From positions 1 through 10,541 of the forward strand of contig CAYRNC010000062.1 in the NCBI GenBank assembly GCA_964425645.1: a stretch of 10,541 bases of DNA, written 5' to 3'. The stretch's first letter is position 1, and each line of letters starts with the position of its first letter. The notes below the pieces were generated by a model, which was not told where the DNA came from, made no database searches, and saw only the letters and a list, made by a program, of their open reading frames with translations. Made by a program: the position numbers and the translations under genes. Below, piece after piece: positions 1-6,871 of the stretch. Source of the DNA: CAYRNC01 sp964425645 (GTDB lineage Bacteria; Bacillota; Clostridia; Peptostreptococcales; Anaerovoracaceae).

Positions 1-2
1 CC

Positions 3-176
3 TTCGGTTTGGGAGAAACAACCTTTGCGGGTACTGCAGCTGCTATAGCAAATGCAATATATAACGCCGCTGGTGTACGCGTATGCGATGTTCCGATGAA
101 ACCGGAGAAAATCCTGAGGGCTGTTGACCGGATTAAAGACATTGAAAAGGAGGGAAACCGGCATGAAAGCATTTGA
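3..176 (+). CDS. Molybdopterin-binding (large) subunit of a xanthine dehydrogenase-family molybdenum hydroxylase, C-terminal end only
   Basis: Only the last 57 codons are in the window; the gene is cut by the left edge. The visible peptide starts FGLGETTFAGTAAAIANAIY and continues with a GVRVCDVPMKPEKIL segment. This is the usual C-terminus of large subunits in this superfamily, which carry GE(P/T)xx...AxANAIxxAxGxRxxxxPxxPExxL. By family knowledge the Glu of the GE motif (bases 15-17) is the active-site base next to the molybdenum, equivalent to the catalytic Glu of bovine xanthine oxidase. Such enzymes hydroxylate or dehydroxylate purines, aldehydes or aromatic CoA-esters in the cytoplasm; the substrate cannot be told from this fragment. 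The stop codon lies 14 nt inside the next gene, the FAD subunit, which implies translational coupling and one enzyme complex. The [2Fe-2S] subunit is not visible here and, if present, must lie upstream or elsewhere. Confidence 0.85.
   Translation, partial: FGLGETTFAGTAAAIANAIYNAAGVRVCDVPMKPEKILRAVDRIKDIEKEGNRHESI
146..153 (+). promoter_or_regulatory. Ribosome binding site of the FAD/GltD fusion gene
   Basis: AAAGGAGG ends 9 nt before the ATG at 163 and lies inside the end of the upstream reading frame. It decides the start. A TTG-initiated extension from 124 is in frame, but its extra residues match no part of the family, whose members begin close to an M-K-x-F-x-Y motif as here (MKAFDY). 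Confidence 0.85.
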
Positions 177-2511
177 TTACGCAAAGGCAGATTCCATTGA
201 ATCGGCATCTGAACTTTTAAAGGCGGGGGAAAGCCGGATTATAGGCGGCGGTACCGATATTATAGGGACGCTTCACCATGAAATTCACGGTGATGACTAT
301 CCAAAGACTTTGGTCTCGTTAAAAAATGCCGATCTGGCATATATAAAGCATAATAAAGATTGTATCGAGATCGGTGCAATGACGAAATTATCGGATATTG
401 AATCGGATCCTTTAATCAGGGAGAATTACAGCCTACTTTCGCAGGCAGCCAAGACTGTAGGCTCACCGCAGATACGTCATACTGCGACTGTCGGCGGGAA
501 TATATGCCAGGAGCCGAGATGCTGGTACTACAGATATCCCGATAATAAATTTGACTGCCTCAGAAAGGGCGGGGAGGTCTGCAATGCCTTTACCGGTAAT
601 AACCTTTATCATTCGATCTACGGCCCTGTAAAAGTCGGTGTCAATCCATGTGAAAAAGCATGTCCAAACGGAACGAACATTCCGGAATATTTGAATAAAA
701 TCAGAGCCGGTGACCTAAAATCCGCCGCTTTGGAGCTGTTAAAAGTTAATCCGATTGCATCTGTTACCGGAAGGGTCTGTCCGCATTTATGTCAAAGTAA
801 TTGCAACAGAAATGAATATGACGAGGCCGTTTCAATCAGAAGCATAGAACGTTTTATGGGGGATTACATTCTAAAAAACCAAAATTTATTGATAGACATC
901 CCCGGCGGCAATACGGGGAAAAGGGTGGCAATTATCGGTTCCGGTCCTTCGGGGCTAACGGCAGCCTACTATATGCGTCTGGAAGGACACGATGTAACAA
1001 TATTCGATAAGAATAAGCAGCCCGGAGGGATGCTTCAATACGCGATACCGGCCTACCGACTTCCACGGAACATTGTACAGGAGACTGTAGAAATGCTAAG
1101 AAGAATCGGGGTCAATTTTGTGATGGGCATCCGGGATAGCGACTGTAGAACAATTGAAGATTATAAAAAACAATATGACGTTGTTTTTATCGGTATCGGC
1201 GCCTGGGGTAAAAATTACACTGGCATAGAGGGTGAAGAAAACACCGTTGTAGGCTTAGATTTCCTTAACGCCGTAAGCACAGGTTCACAAAAAAAACCCG
1301 GGGAAAAAGTTGTAGTCATAGGCGGTGGAAATGTGGCGGTAGATGCGGCGGTATCTGCGGCAAGACTGGGCTGCAGCGTAACTATAGTGTACAGGAGAAC
1401 AAAAGAGGAAATGCCGGCGCACGAGGATGAAATTAAACAGGCGCTCGATGAAGGCGTACAGCTTATAGTTTCGATGGCTCCAACCAAGGTAATTACAAAA
1501 GACGGTAAGGTGAGCGGTATTGAAGCGGTAAAAAGTATTTCATCCGGCAATCGCAAAGGCAGTGTAACAATAGATGAATCAACGAAAAAGGTGATACCGG
1601 CCGATTGCATAATTTCAGCCGTCGGGCAAAAGATTGATGTAGGATTATTTGACGGATATCTTAAGGTTAATAAGAATAAATCAATAATCGTTGATGAAAA
1701 TGGCTTATCTGCCGGCATAGAAGGTGTTTTTGCCGCCGGCGATGCGGTATCCGGTCCTGCAACCGTGATCGAGGCAATAGCGGGTGCACGTAAGGCAGCG
1801 GTCGGCATGAACAGGTATCTGCTCGGAGAGGATTACTATGATGGAAGTAAGTCTGAAAGTAAAAGGCAAGATGATCTGTCCTTTGACGAATTCTGCCTTA
1901 AATATTCCGCTGCCGTAAAGGATCACATTAACCCTATTGAGGACAGACACCTTTATAAAGAGGATACGGCGGGAATTACGATTGAGGAAATGAAAACCGA
2001 GTCAAAAAGGTGCTTTAATTGCGGCTGTGTAGCATCGAGTCCGTCTGATTTAGCGGTAGCCCTAACAGCACTGGATGCTAAAATAATTACATCTCAAAGA
2101 GAAATCAACGCAGTCGATTTCTTTTCAGTAACAATAAATGGATCGAATGTATTGGACATTGGCGAAATCGTTACAGGCATAAAGATACAAAAAGAAAATT
2201 CATTCAGGAAGCAGCGTTACGTTAAATTCAGAGCAAGAAAATCTATAGATTTTCCGATAGCATCTATTGCCGTCAATGCGAACGATGATGACGGCATAAT
2301 CAAGGATATAAGGATTGTCCTTGGGGCAGTTAAGCCTGTACCTTTCAGGGTATACGAATCAGAAAGTTTTCTTACGGGAAAGAAAATCAGCGGGGATTTG
2401 GCTGCAGCAGCTTCAGAGATTGCGCTGCGTTCAGCGGTTGCACTGTCGGAAAACAGTTACAAGATAAATATTGTCAAAGCATTGATCAAACGCACGATTA
2501 CCGCTTTGTAG
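163..2511 (+). CDS. FAD-binding subunit of a molybdenum hydroxylase with an internally inserted GltD-like NAD(P)H oxidoreductase module
   Basis: Predicted electron-transfer subunit (782 aa) linking NAD(P)H to the upstream molybdenum subunit. Residues 1-155 are the N-terminal part of the FAD_binding_5 medium-subunit fold, with the FAD motifs IIGGGTDI (26-33) and TVGGNIC (109-115). C120, C132 and C140 match three of the four [4Fe-4S] ligands of the HcrB type. Residues about 156-616 are a GltD/DPD-like module. Its Fe-S region has C163, C167, C206, C210, C214 and E229. An FAD Rossmann motif GSGPSG (259-264) is followed by a pyridine-nucleotide motif GGGNVAVD (387-394) and YRR (410-412); the arginine pair suggests NADPH. 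The second FAD motif is GVFAAGD (521-527). Residues 617-782 resume the medium subunit (CVASSPSDLA from C622), ending in the CO-dehydrogenase-flavoprotein C-terminal domain. Stand-alone medium subunits are about 270-300 aa, so the excess equals the insert. The frame is continuous, so this is a fusion and not a frameshift. The physiological direction of electron flow is unknown. Confidence 0.88.
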   Translation: MKAFDYAKADSIESASELLKAGESRIIGGGTDIIGTLHHEIHGDDYPKTLVSLKNADLAYIKHNKDCIEIGAMTKLSDIESDPLIRENYSLLSQAAKTVGSPQIRHTATVGGNICQEPRCWYYRYPDNKFDCLRKGGEVCNAFTGNNLYHSIYGPVKVGVNPCEKACPNGTNIPEYLNKIRAGDLKSAALELLKVNPIASVTGRVCPHLCQSNCNRNEYDEAVSIRSIERFMGDYILKNQNLLIDIPGGNTGKRVAIIGSGPSGLTAAYYMRLEGHDVTIFDKNKQPGGMLQYAIPAYRLPRNIVQETVEMLRRIGVNFVMGIRDSDCRTIEDYKKQYDVVFIGIGAWGKNYTGIEGEENTVVGLDFLNAVSTGSQKKPGEKVVVIGGGNVAVDAAVSAARLGCSVTIVYRRTKEEMPAHEDEIKQALDEGVQLIVSMAPTKVITKDGKVSGIEAVKSISSGNRKGSVTIDESTKKVIPADCIISAVGQKIDVGLFDGYLKVNKNKSIIVDENGLSAGIEGVFAAGDAVSGPATVIEAIAGARKAAVGMNRYLLGEDYYDGSKSESKRQDDLSFDEFCLKYSAAVKDHINPIEDRHLYKEDTAGITIEEMKTESKRCFNCGCVASSPSDLAVALTALDAKIITSQREINAVDFFSVTINGSNVLDIGEIVTGIKIQKENSFRKQRYVKFRARKSIDFPIASIAVNANDDDGIIKDIRIVLGAVKPVPFRVYESESFLTGKKISGDLAAAASEIALRSAVALSENSYKINIVKALIKRTITAL

Positions 2512-2512
2512 G

Positions 2513-2591
2513 CTAACTTGTTATCGGTTATTTATCAAAAGATAGAGCGTACCGATATTCTGTCAATATGTTTACAAGATGTTGGGGTTAG
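2513..2591 (+). other. Weak potential stem-loop region between the FAD/GltD gene and the permease
   Basis: The 101-nt gap contains nested complementary segments: TATCGGT (2522-2528) with ACCGATA (2551-2557), an inner TATC/GATA pair (2533-2536 / 2541-2544) around an AAAA loop, and outer CTAAC (2513-2517) with GTTAG (2587-2591). No run of T follows, so it is not a classical terminator. I could not identify a convincing -35/-10 promoter here, although a break between the molybdenum enzyme operon and the amino-acid operon would be expected in this gap. The structure may be chance. Confidence 0.25.
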
Positions 2592-2597
2592 AATGTG

Positions 2598-2604
2598 AAA
2601 GGAG
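2598..2604 (+). promoter_or_regulatory. Ribosome binding site that selects a TTG start for the permease
   Basis: AAAGGAG is followed by an 8-nt spacer and a TTG at 2613. The in-frame GTG at 2595 lies upstream of this site and so cannot use it, the GTG at 2604 overlaps it, and the ATG at 2649 has no comparable site. TTG at 2613 is therefore preferred. Confidence 0.7.
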
Positions 2605-2612
2605 TGGAACAA

Positions 2613-3992
2613 TTGGAAAATAGGTCTGTTTCAAATGAAGTGCAGGAAATGGAGAAGGCCGGATACAAGCAAGAACTGAGAAGAACACTGAAGTTCAGAG
2701 ATCTGGTTGTTTTCGGGCTTATTACGGTTCTTCCGATAGCACCTGTTCAAGTTTACGGAGAGGTTTCGCAGGAAACTATGGGATTGGCTACACTTGTTTA
2801 TGTGGTCGGTATGATTGCTATGCTTTTTACAGCGTTAAGCTACAGCAGGTTAAGCGGAGAATTTCCACTGACAGGATCGGCTTACATGTTTGTTCGCAAA
2901 GCGATTAATCCCCATGTCGGTTTTATTTCCGGATGGATTATCCTTATAGATTACATTATTGTCCCTTCTTTACTGGTTTCGTTCGGAGCGTTGTGGGCTT
3001 CATATCTGGTGCCGGGTTCACCGACATATTTGTGGGTGATAGTCTTTATCATCATTATCACATTTATTAACGGCAGGGGTATTAATGTGGCTGCAAAATC
3101 CAACATGATCATGCTGATTCTTGAGCTTATCTGTATAGTATTTTTTGTTACAATGGCGATCAAATTTATATTCATAGAAGGTCGCGGGGTCGGAGGATTT
3201 TCAATTGAACCGTTTTATGTCAAGGATACAGTTAACCTCAGATTTATTGCATCTGCAACAACAATTGCCATTTTCGGTTATCTGGGGTTTGACGGCATTA
3301 CCGCTTTAGCGGAAGAAGTTGAGAATCCGAGAAAAACGATCGGTAAAGCCATAATAACGACACTGTTATTGATCGGGTTTTTGTTTATTACCCAATCATA
3401 TCTTGCCACTCTTGCTCATCCGAATTATGCCGATTTAAATCCTGATATGGCTTTCTTTGATATTGCAAGGGAGGTAGGGGGAAATCCTTTGTATTTCTTT
3501 TTCGTGGTTGTGGCTATTGTTGCCGTCGGGATAGCAAATGCGCTTGTAGTGCAAACCAGTACTGCAAGGGTAATTTACTCTATGGGGCGGGATAATACTT
3601 TGCCTATGTCCAAATTTTTTGCCAAGGTGCATCCTAAATTTCAAACCCCTTTGAACGCAACAATTACGGTTGGGGTTTTGACAGCATTTATTGCCATGGC
3701 ACCTCCGATAGTTTTATTGCAGCTCGTAAGCTTCGGTGCTTTAACGTCATTTATGCTGATCAATGTTTCTGTATTTGTGTATTTCTATCTGAAGAAGAAA
3801 AAGAGGGGATTGAAGAGTGCCGTAAACTACATTTTATTTCCTTTAATCGGCTTAATGATTATTCTGTATGTTTGGTCAGGATTAGGTATCCCCACCTTTG
3901 TTTTGGGCGGAACCTGGTCGATAATAGGTATTATTCTTGGATTTGTTAAATCAAAAGGCTATAAAATAATACCGAGTGAATTTAAAGATTAG
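2613..3992 (+). CDS. APC-superfamily amino acid/amine permease
   Basis: Predicted cytoplasmic-membrane secondary transporter (459 aa from the TTG start) importing an amino acid or amine. A polar N-terminal tail of about 28 residues precedes the conserved first membrane segment (LKFRDLVVFGLITVLPIAP, 26-44). About twelve hydrophobic segments follow; clear ones are near 57-77, 101-131, 139-152, 164-187, 211-227, 245-265, 293-313, 348-364, 366-392, 404-422 and 427-445. Family signatures are FPLTGSAYMFVRKAI (84-98), GFISGWIILIDYIIVP (103-118), FGYLGFDGITALAEEVENP (221-239) and MGRDNTLP (324-331). The pattern resembles the PuuP/PlaP-like branch of the APC family, many of which take up putrescine or amino acids; the substrate here is inferred only from context. 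It heads a run of amino-acid-degradation genes, so uptake of the amino acid later transaminated and oxidised is the simplest role. A 135-nt structured gap separates it from ptb. Confidence 0.88.
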   Translation: MENRSVSNEVQEMEKAGYKQELRRTLKFRDLVVFGLITVLPIAPVQVYGEVSQETMGLATLVYVVGMIAMLFTALSYSRLSGEFPLTGSAYMFVRKAINPHVGFISGWIILIDYIIVPSLLVSFGALWASYLVPGSPTYLWVIVFIIIITFINGRGINVAAKSNMIMLILELICIVFFVTMAIKFIFIEGRGVGGFSIEPFYVKDTVNLRFIASATTIAIFGYLGFDGITALAEEVENPRKTIGKAIITTLLLIGFLFITQSYLATLAHPNYADLNPDMAFFDIAREVGGNPLYFFFVVVAIVAVGIANALVVQTSTARVIYSMGRDNTLPMSKFFAKVHPKFQTPLNATITVGVLTAFIAMAPPIVLLQLVSFGALTSFMLINVSVFVYFYLKKKKRGLKSAVNYILFPLIGLMIILYVWSGLGIPTFVLGGTWSIIGIILGFVKSKGYKIIPSEFKD

Positions 3993-4101
3993 GATAACGG
4001 TCAAACAGATATTCATTTCTGATTTGGGGCTAATAACATGATGACATCGTATATCTGTAGCGCTGGGTGCAGGAAAACCTTGCACTCAGCGGACCGTAAT
4101 C
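3993..4101 (+). promoter_or_regulatory. Candidate structured RNA (three-way junction) in the permease-ptb gap
   Basis: The gap can be drawn as three helices meeting with short linkers. P1 is 3993-4002 (GATAACGGTC) with 4092-4101 (GACCGTAATC), nine pairs and one A.A mismatch. P2 is 4005-4012 (ACAGATAT) with 4051-4058 (ATATCTGT), eight perfect pairs around a 38-nt loop. P3 is 4061-4071 with 4081-4091, eleven pairs including one G.U, extended by GG/CC across a one-base bulge to an AAAA loop. P1 begins on the first base after the permease stop codon. No T-tract follows, so it is not an intrinsic terminator. I do not recognise a known riboswitch class; the T-box core is absent. It could be a leader regulating ptb translation, an mRNA-processing or stability element, or partly chance. 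No conservation data were available. Confidence 0.45.
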
Positions 4102-4114
4102 TTGAAATCAATTT

Positions 4115-4121
4115 AAGGGAG
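4115..4121 (+). promoter_or_regulatory. Ribosome binding site of ptb
   Basis: AAGGGAG lies 6 nt before the ATG at 4128 and sets that as the start. A longer in-frame possibility from the ATG at 4038 would run through the P3 hairpin and add 30 residues unlike any phosphotransacylase. The site ends in GGAGATATATATGAA (4118-4132), which recurs exactly at the iorA start. Confidence 0.8.
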
Positions 4122-4127
4122 ATATAT

Positions 4128-5027
4128 ATGAAGTACAGAAGTTTATCGGACTTAACTGACAAAATAGATCAAAAGGCAAAAAGAAGAATTGCAGTTGCCG
4201 CGGCACATGATATTGAAGTGATTAAAACCCTGAAGGGGATAATGAAGCAGGGCCTGGCAGAATGCATTTTATTTGGCGATAAAGTCAAAATTCTCGGGAT
4301 GCTGAATAAAAAAGAACATGGATGTTTTGAGATTGCGGATATCAGTGATCCACGCGAGGCAGCGCTTGAAGCCGCCAATGCGGTTAGGCATGGGCATGCA
4401 GAAATACTGATGAAAGGCTTGGTCAACAGCAGCGACTTTTTGAAGGCTGCGCTCGATAAGGACAGAGGATTATTAAACGAAGGTAAAATACTAAGCCATT
4501 TAGCAGCATTTGAAGTTCCGGGCTGCGACAAATTGCAGTTTCATACGGATGGGGGTATGAATCCCTATCCTGATTTAGGACTGAAGAAATCCATTATAGA
4601 CAATGGTCTGGAAGCGCTTTACAAAATAGGTATGAAATATCCTAAGGTAGCCGTGCTGTCGGCAAACGAGGTGGTAAACAGCAAAATACCGTCCACCGTG
4701 GATGCGCTTAGATTGGCAAAAATGAATGATAACGGAGAATTCAAGCCGTGTATTATAGAGGGCCCTATATCGCTTGATGTAGCGCTTAGCAGGAAGGCGG
4801 CATTACATAAAAACATTAACAGTAAAATAAGCGGTGAAACCGATTTGTTTGTTGTACCGAATATCGATGCCGGCAATATGATCGGGAAGACTTTGATTTA
4901 CTGTGCAGAGGCAAAAATGGCAGGTGTAATCCTGGGGGGTAAAAGCCCGATCGTAATGACTTCGCGTGCAGAAAGCTCGGAAGGAAAATACTATTCTATC
5001 ATTTTAGCATGTGCGATATCCGAATAG
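4128..5027 (+). CDS. ptb: Phosphate butyryltransferase-like phosphotransacylase
   Basis: Converts an acyl-CoA and inorganic phosphate to acyl-phosphate and CoA in the cytoplasm. The 299-residue length equals the usual Ptb length. Family signatures are AEILMKGLVNSSDFLKAAL (91-109), GKILSHLAAFEVPGCDKL (119-136), HTDGGMNPYPDL (139-150), STVDALRLAKM (189-199), GPISLDVALS (212-221), VVPNIDAGNM.GKTL (242-255) and VMTSRAES (276-283). The sequence follows clostridial Ptb along its whole length, with TDGGMN where clostridial enzymes often have TDAAFN. The matching kinase gene buk is in the same operon, but iorA, iorB and a membrane protein lie between them, unlike the classic adjacent ptb-buk pair. 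That arrangement suggests the substrate is the acyl-CoA made by IorAB (for example phenylacetyl-, 4-hydroxyphenylacetyl- or indoleacetyl-CoA, or a branched-chain acyl-CoA) rather than butyryl-CoA alone. Acetyl-type phosphotransacetylase (Pta) is a less likely reading. Confidence 0.88.
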   Translation: MKYRSLSDLTDKIDQKAKRRIAVAAAHDIEVIKTLKGIMKQGLAECILFGDKVKILGMLNKKEHGCFEIADISDPREAALEAANAVRHGHAEILMKGLVNSSDFLKAALDKDRGLLNEGKILSHLAAFEVPGCDKLQFHTDGGMNPYPDLGLKKSIIDNGLEALYKIGMKYPKVAVLSANEVVNSKIPSTVDALRLAKMNDNGEFKPCIIEGPISLDVALSRKAALHKNINSKISGETDLFVVPNIDAGNMIGKTLIYCAEAKMAGVILGGKSPIVMTSRAESSEGKYYSIILACAISE

Positions 5028-5070
5028 AGACAACAAATAATTACTGATGCTATTAAGCAAAAAGGCACAA

Positions 5071-5077
5071 AAAGGAG
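5071..5077 (+). promoter_or_regulatory. Ribosome binding site of iorA
   Basis: AAAGGAG lies 6 nt before the ATG at 5084. The 15 nt 5074-5088 are identical to those at the ptb start (4118-4132), giving both genes the same initiation region. Confidence 0.8.
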
Positions 5078-5083
5078 ATATAT

Positions 5084-6871
5084 ATGAAAAAATTGATGAC
5101 CGGCAATGAGGCATTGGTTCAGGGTGCCTGGGAAGCGGGGGTTAAATTCGCCTCGGCATATCCGGGAACACCCAGTACTGAAATACTTGAGAATATAATA
5201 CATCACAAGGAAATAAAATCTGAGTGGGCTCCCAATGAAAAGGTTGCAATGGAGGCCGCAATAGGTGCATCTATAGCAGGGGTAAGGGCGATGGTGTCTA
5301 TGAAGCATGTGGGATTAAATGTAGCAGCGGATCCGATGTTTACCTACGCATATACTGGAGTTAACGGGGGATTTGTAATCGTTTCCGCCGATGAACCCGG
5401 CCAGCACTCTTCACAAAACGAGCAGGATAACAGAAATTATGCCAAGGCGGCAAAAATACCTATGCTTGAACCGTCAACCAGCCAGGAAGCCAAAACGATG
5501 ATGAAAGATGCGTTTGATATGAGTGAGACCTATAATATTCCTGTTTTAATCAGGATGACTACAAGATCATGCCACTCAAAAGGAATAGTGGAATGCCGGG
5601 GCAGGGCAAAGACCGTTTATTCAGATTATAAAAAGGATGTCAAAAAGCATCTCGCCGTACCGGCTTTTGCCAGGGAGATGAGAAAGGATCTGGAAAAAAG
5701 AATAAACGCCCTTGCAATATGCTCTGATAATTCTCCCTTTAATATAATTTATGACAACGGTAAAAACACAGGTGTCATTGCTTCCGGCGTCTGTTACTGC
5801 TATGCAAAGGAGGTTTTTGGCAAAGAGGTTAACTATTTGAAACTGGGGCACACAAACCCACTTCCGGATAAAATCATATCCGGCTTCTGTGAAGGCCTGG
5901 ATATTATATATATCATCGAAGAGAGCGATCCGTATATAGAGGAAAGGGTAAAGATTTTAGGATATAAGCCCCTCGGCAAAGATATTTTCCCTGCATACGG
6001 AGAATTAACCCCTGATGTAATAAGGGAATCGATACACGGTCAAGGCCTTAGGACTATTGTTTATGATCGGGATAAAGTGGTGGCAAGGCCGCCGACACTT
6101 TGTGCAGGTTGTCCGCACAGGGGTATATTTTATGAACTCGGCAAAAGAAAGGATGTAGTGGTTGCAGGAGATATCGGCTGCTATACGTTAGGATTTGCAG
6201 AACCCTACAATGCAATGGATTTTAATATTTGTATGGGTGCCGGCTTTTCTACAGGTCACGGGGCTCAGATAGCCTTTGACCTGAAACATGAAAACAAAAG
6301 GGTCGTATCAGTTCTTGGAGACTCTACGTTCTTTCATACAGGAATAAACTCACTAATTGAGGTGCTGTACAATCAAAGCAAGACAGTCAACCTTATTTTA
6401 GACAACAGAATAACCGGTATGACAGGTCATCAGGAAAACCCTGGATCCGGACGCCTTGCAGATCTGTCGAATGCTCCTGTAATGGACATTGAAACAATTG
6501 TTAAAGCTCTCGGCGCAAAAAATGTAAGGACGATCAATCCGAATGACATTGCCTTTGTTAAAGAGACATTGGATTGGGCGTTACAGCTTGAAGAACCTTC
6601 TGTTATCATTGCCAGATGGCCCTGTGTATTGAAGAGGCTTACACAAAAGGATCAGGATGAATTTAAGAATGCATTTAAATATAAATACAAGGTAATTTCC
6701 GATCTTTGTATTGGATGCAAATTGTGCCTGGGATCCGGCTGTCCGGCGCTCTCGTTTGATTTTGCTTCAAAAAAAGTTCTGATAGACAGCGTACAATGCG
6801 TGGGATGCGGCGTCTGTACACAGTTATGCGTCAAGCAGAAAGCAATAGAGAAGGAGGTAAGACAGAAATGA
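5084..6871 (+). CDS. iorA: Indolepyruvate:ferredoxin oxidoreductase, alpha subunit
   Basis: Large subunit of the oxygen-sensitive cytoplasmic enzyme that oxidatively decarboxylates aryl-2-oxo acids (indolepyruvate, phenylpyruvate, 4-hydroxyphenylpyruvate) with CoA to arylacetyl-CoA and CO2, reducing ferredoxin. The 595-aa length is close to the family norm of about 600. The N-terminal pyrimidine-binding domain shows MTGNEAL..GA (5-15), AYPGTPSTEI (25-34) and NEKVAMEAAIGAS (51-63). The TPP/C-terminal catalytic domain shows PPTLCAGCPHRG (336-347), GDIGCYTLG (362-370), and the Mg-TPP motif from LGDSTFFHTG (411-420) to ILDNRITGMTG (438-448). At the C-terminus two ferredoxin-like clusters are bound by C542, C545, C548, C553 and C572, C575, C578, C582. 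All expected ligands are present. The ATGA overlap with iorB indicates coupled synthesis of the two subunits. ptb lies 56 nt upstream and supplies the next step for its product. Confidence 0.95.
   Translation: MKKLMTGNEALVQGAWEAGVKFASAYPGTPSTEILENIIHHKEIKSEWAPNEKVAMEAAIGASIAGVRAMVSMKHVGLNVAADPMFTYAYTGVNGGFVIVSADEPGQHSSQNEQDNRNYAKAAKIPMLEPSTSQEAKTMMKDAFDMSETYNIPVLIRMTTRSCHSKGIVECRGRAKTVYSDYKKDVKKHLAVPAFAREMRKDLEKRINALAICSDNSPFNIIYDNGKNTGVIASGVCYCYAKEVFGKEVNYLKLGHTNPLPDKIISGFCEGLDIIYIIEESDPYIEERVKILGYKPLGKDIFPAYGELTPDVIRESIHGQGLRTIVYDRDKVVARPPTLCAGCPHRGIFYELGKRKDVVVAGDIGCYTLGFAEPYNAMDFNICMGAGFSTGHGAQIAFDLKHENKRVVSVLGDSTFFHTGINSLIEVLYNQSKTVNLILDNRITGMTGHQENPGSGRLADLSNAPVMDIETIVKALGAKNVRTINPNDIAFVKETLDWALQLEEPSVIIARWPCVLKRLTQKDQDEFKNAFKYKYKVISDLCIGCKLCLGSGCPALSFDFASKKVLIDSVQCVGCGVCTQLCVKQKAIEKEVRQK

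Noticed and set aside
1215..1808. Minus-strand open frame opposite the GltD module
   Set aside because: It mirrors a confidently identified gene in an antisense frame, is low-complexity in composition (Ser/Thr/Pro/Ala-rich), and resembles no protein family.
4061..4091. P3 hairpin as an intrinsic terminator after the permease
   Set aside because: The stem is strong enough, but the following bases (GACCGTAATC) contain no U-tract, so termination is not supported.
4061..4101. T-box riboswitch core (GGGTGC... resembling the antiterminator bulge region)
   Set aside because: The conserved AGGGTGGNACCGCG T-box sequence is absent, the leader is too short, and there is no terminator to switch.
4038..4127. 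Longer N-terminus for Ptb starting at ATG 4038
   Set aside because: It has no ribosome binding site, runs through the P3 hairpin, and adds residues unlike any phosphotransacylase; the ATG at 4128 has a strong site and gives the family length.
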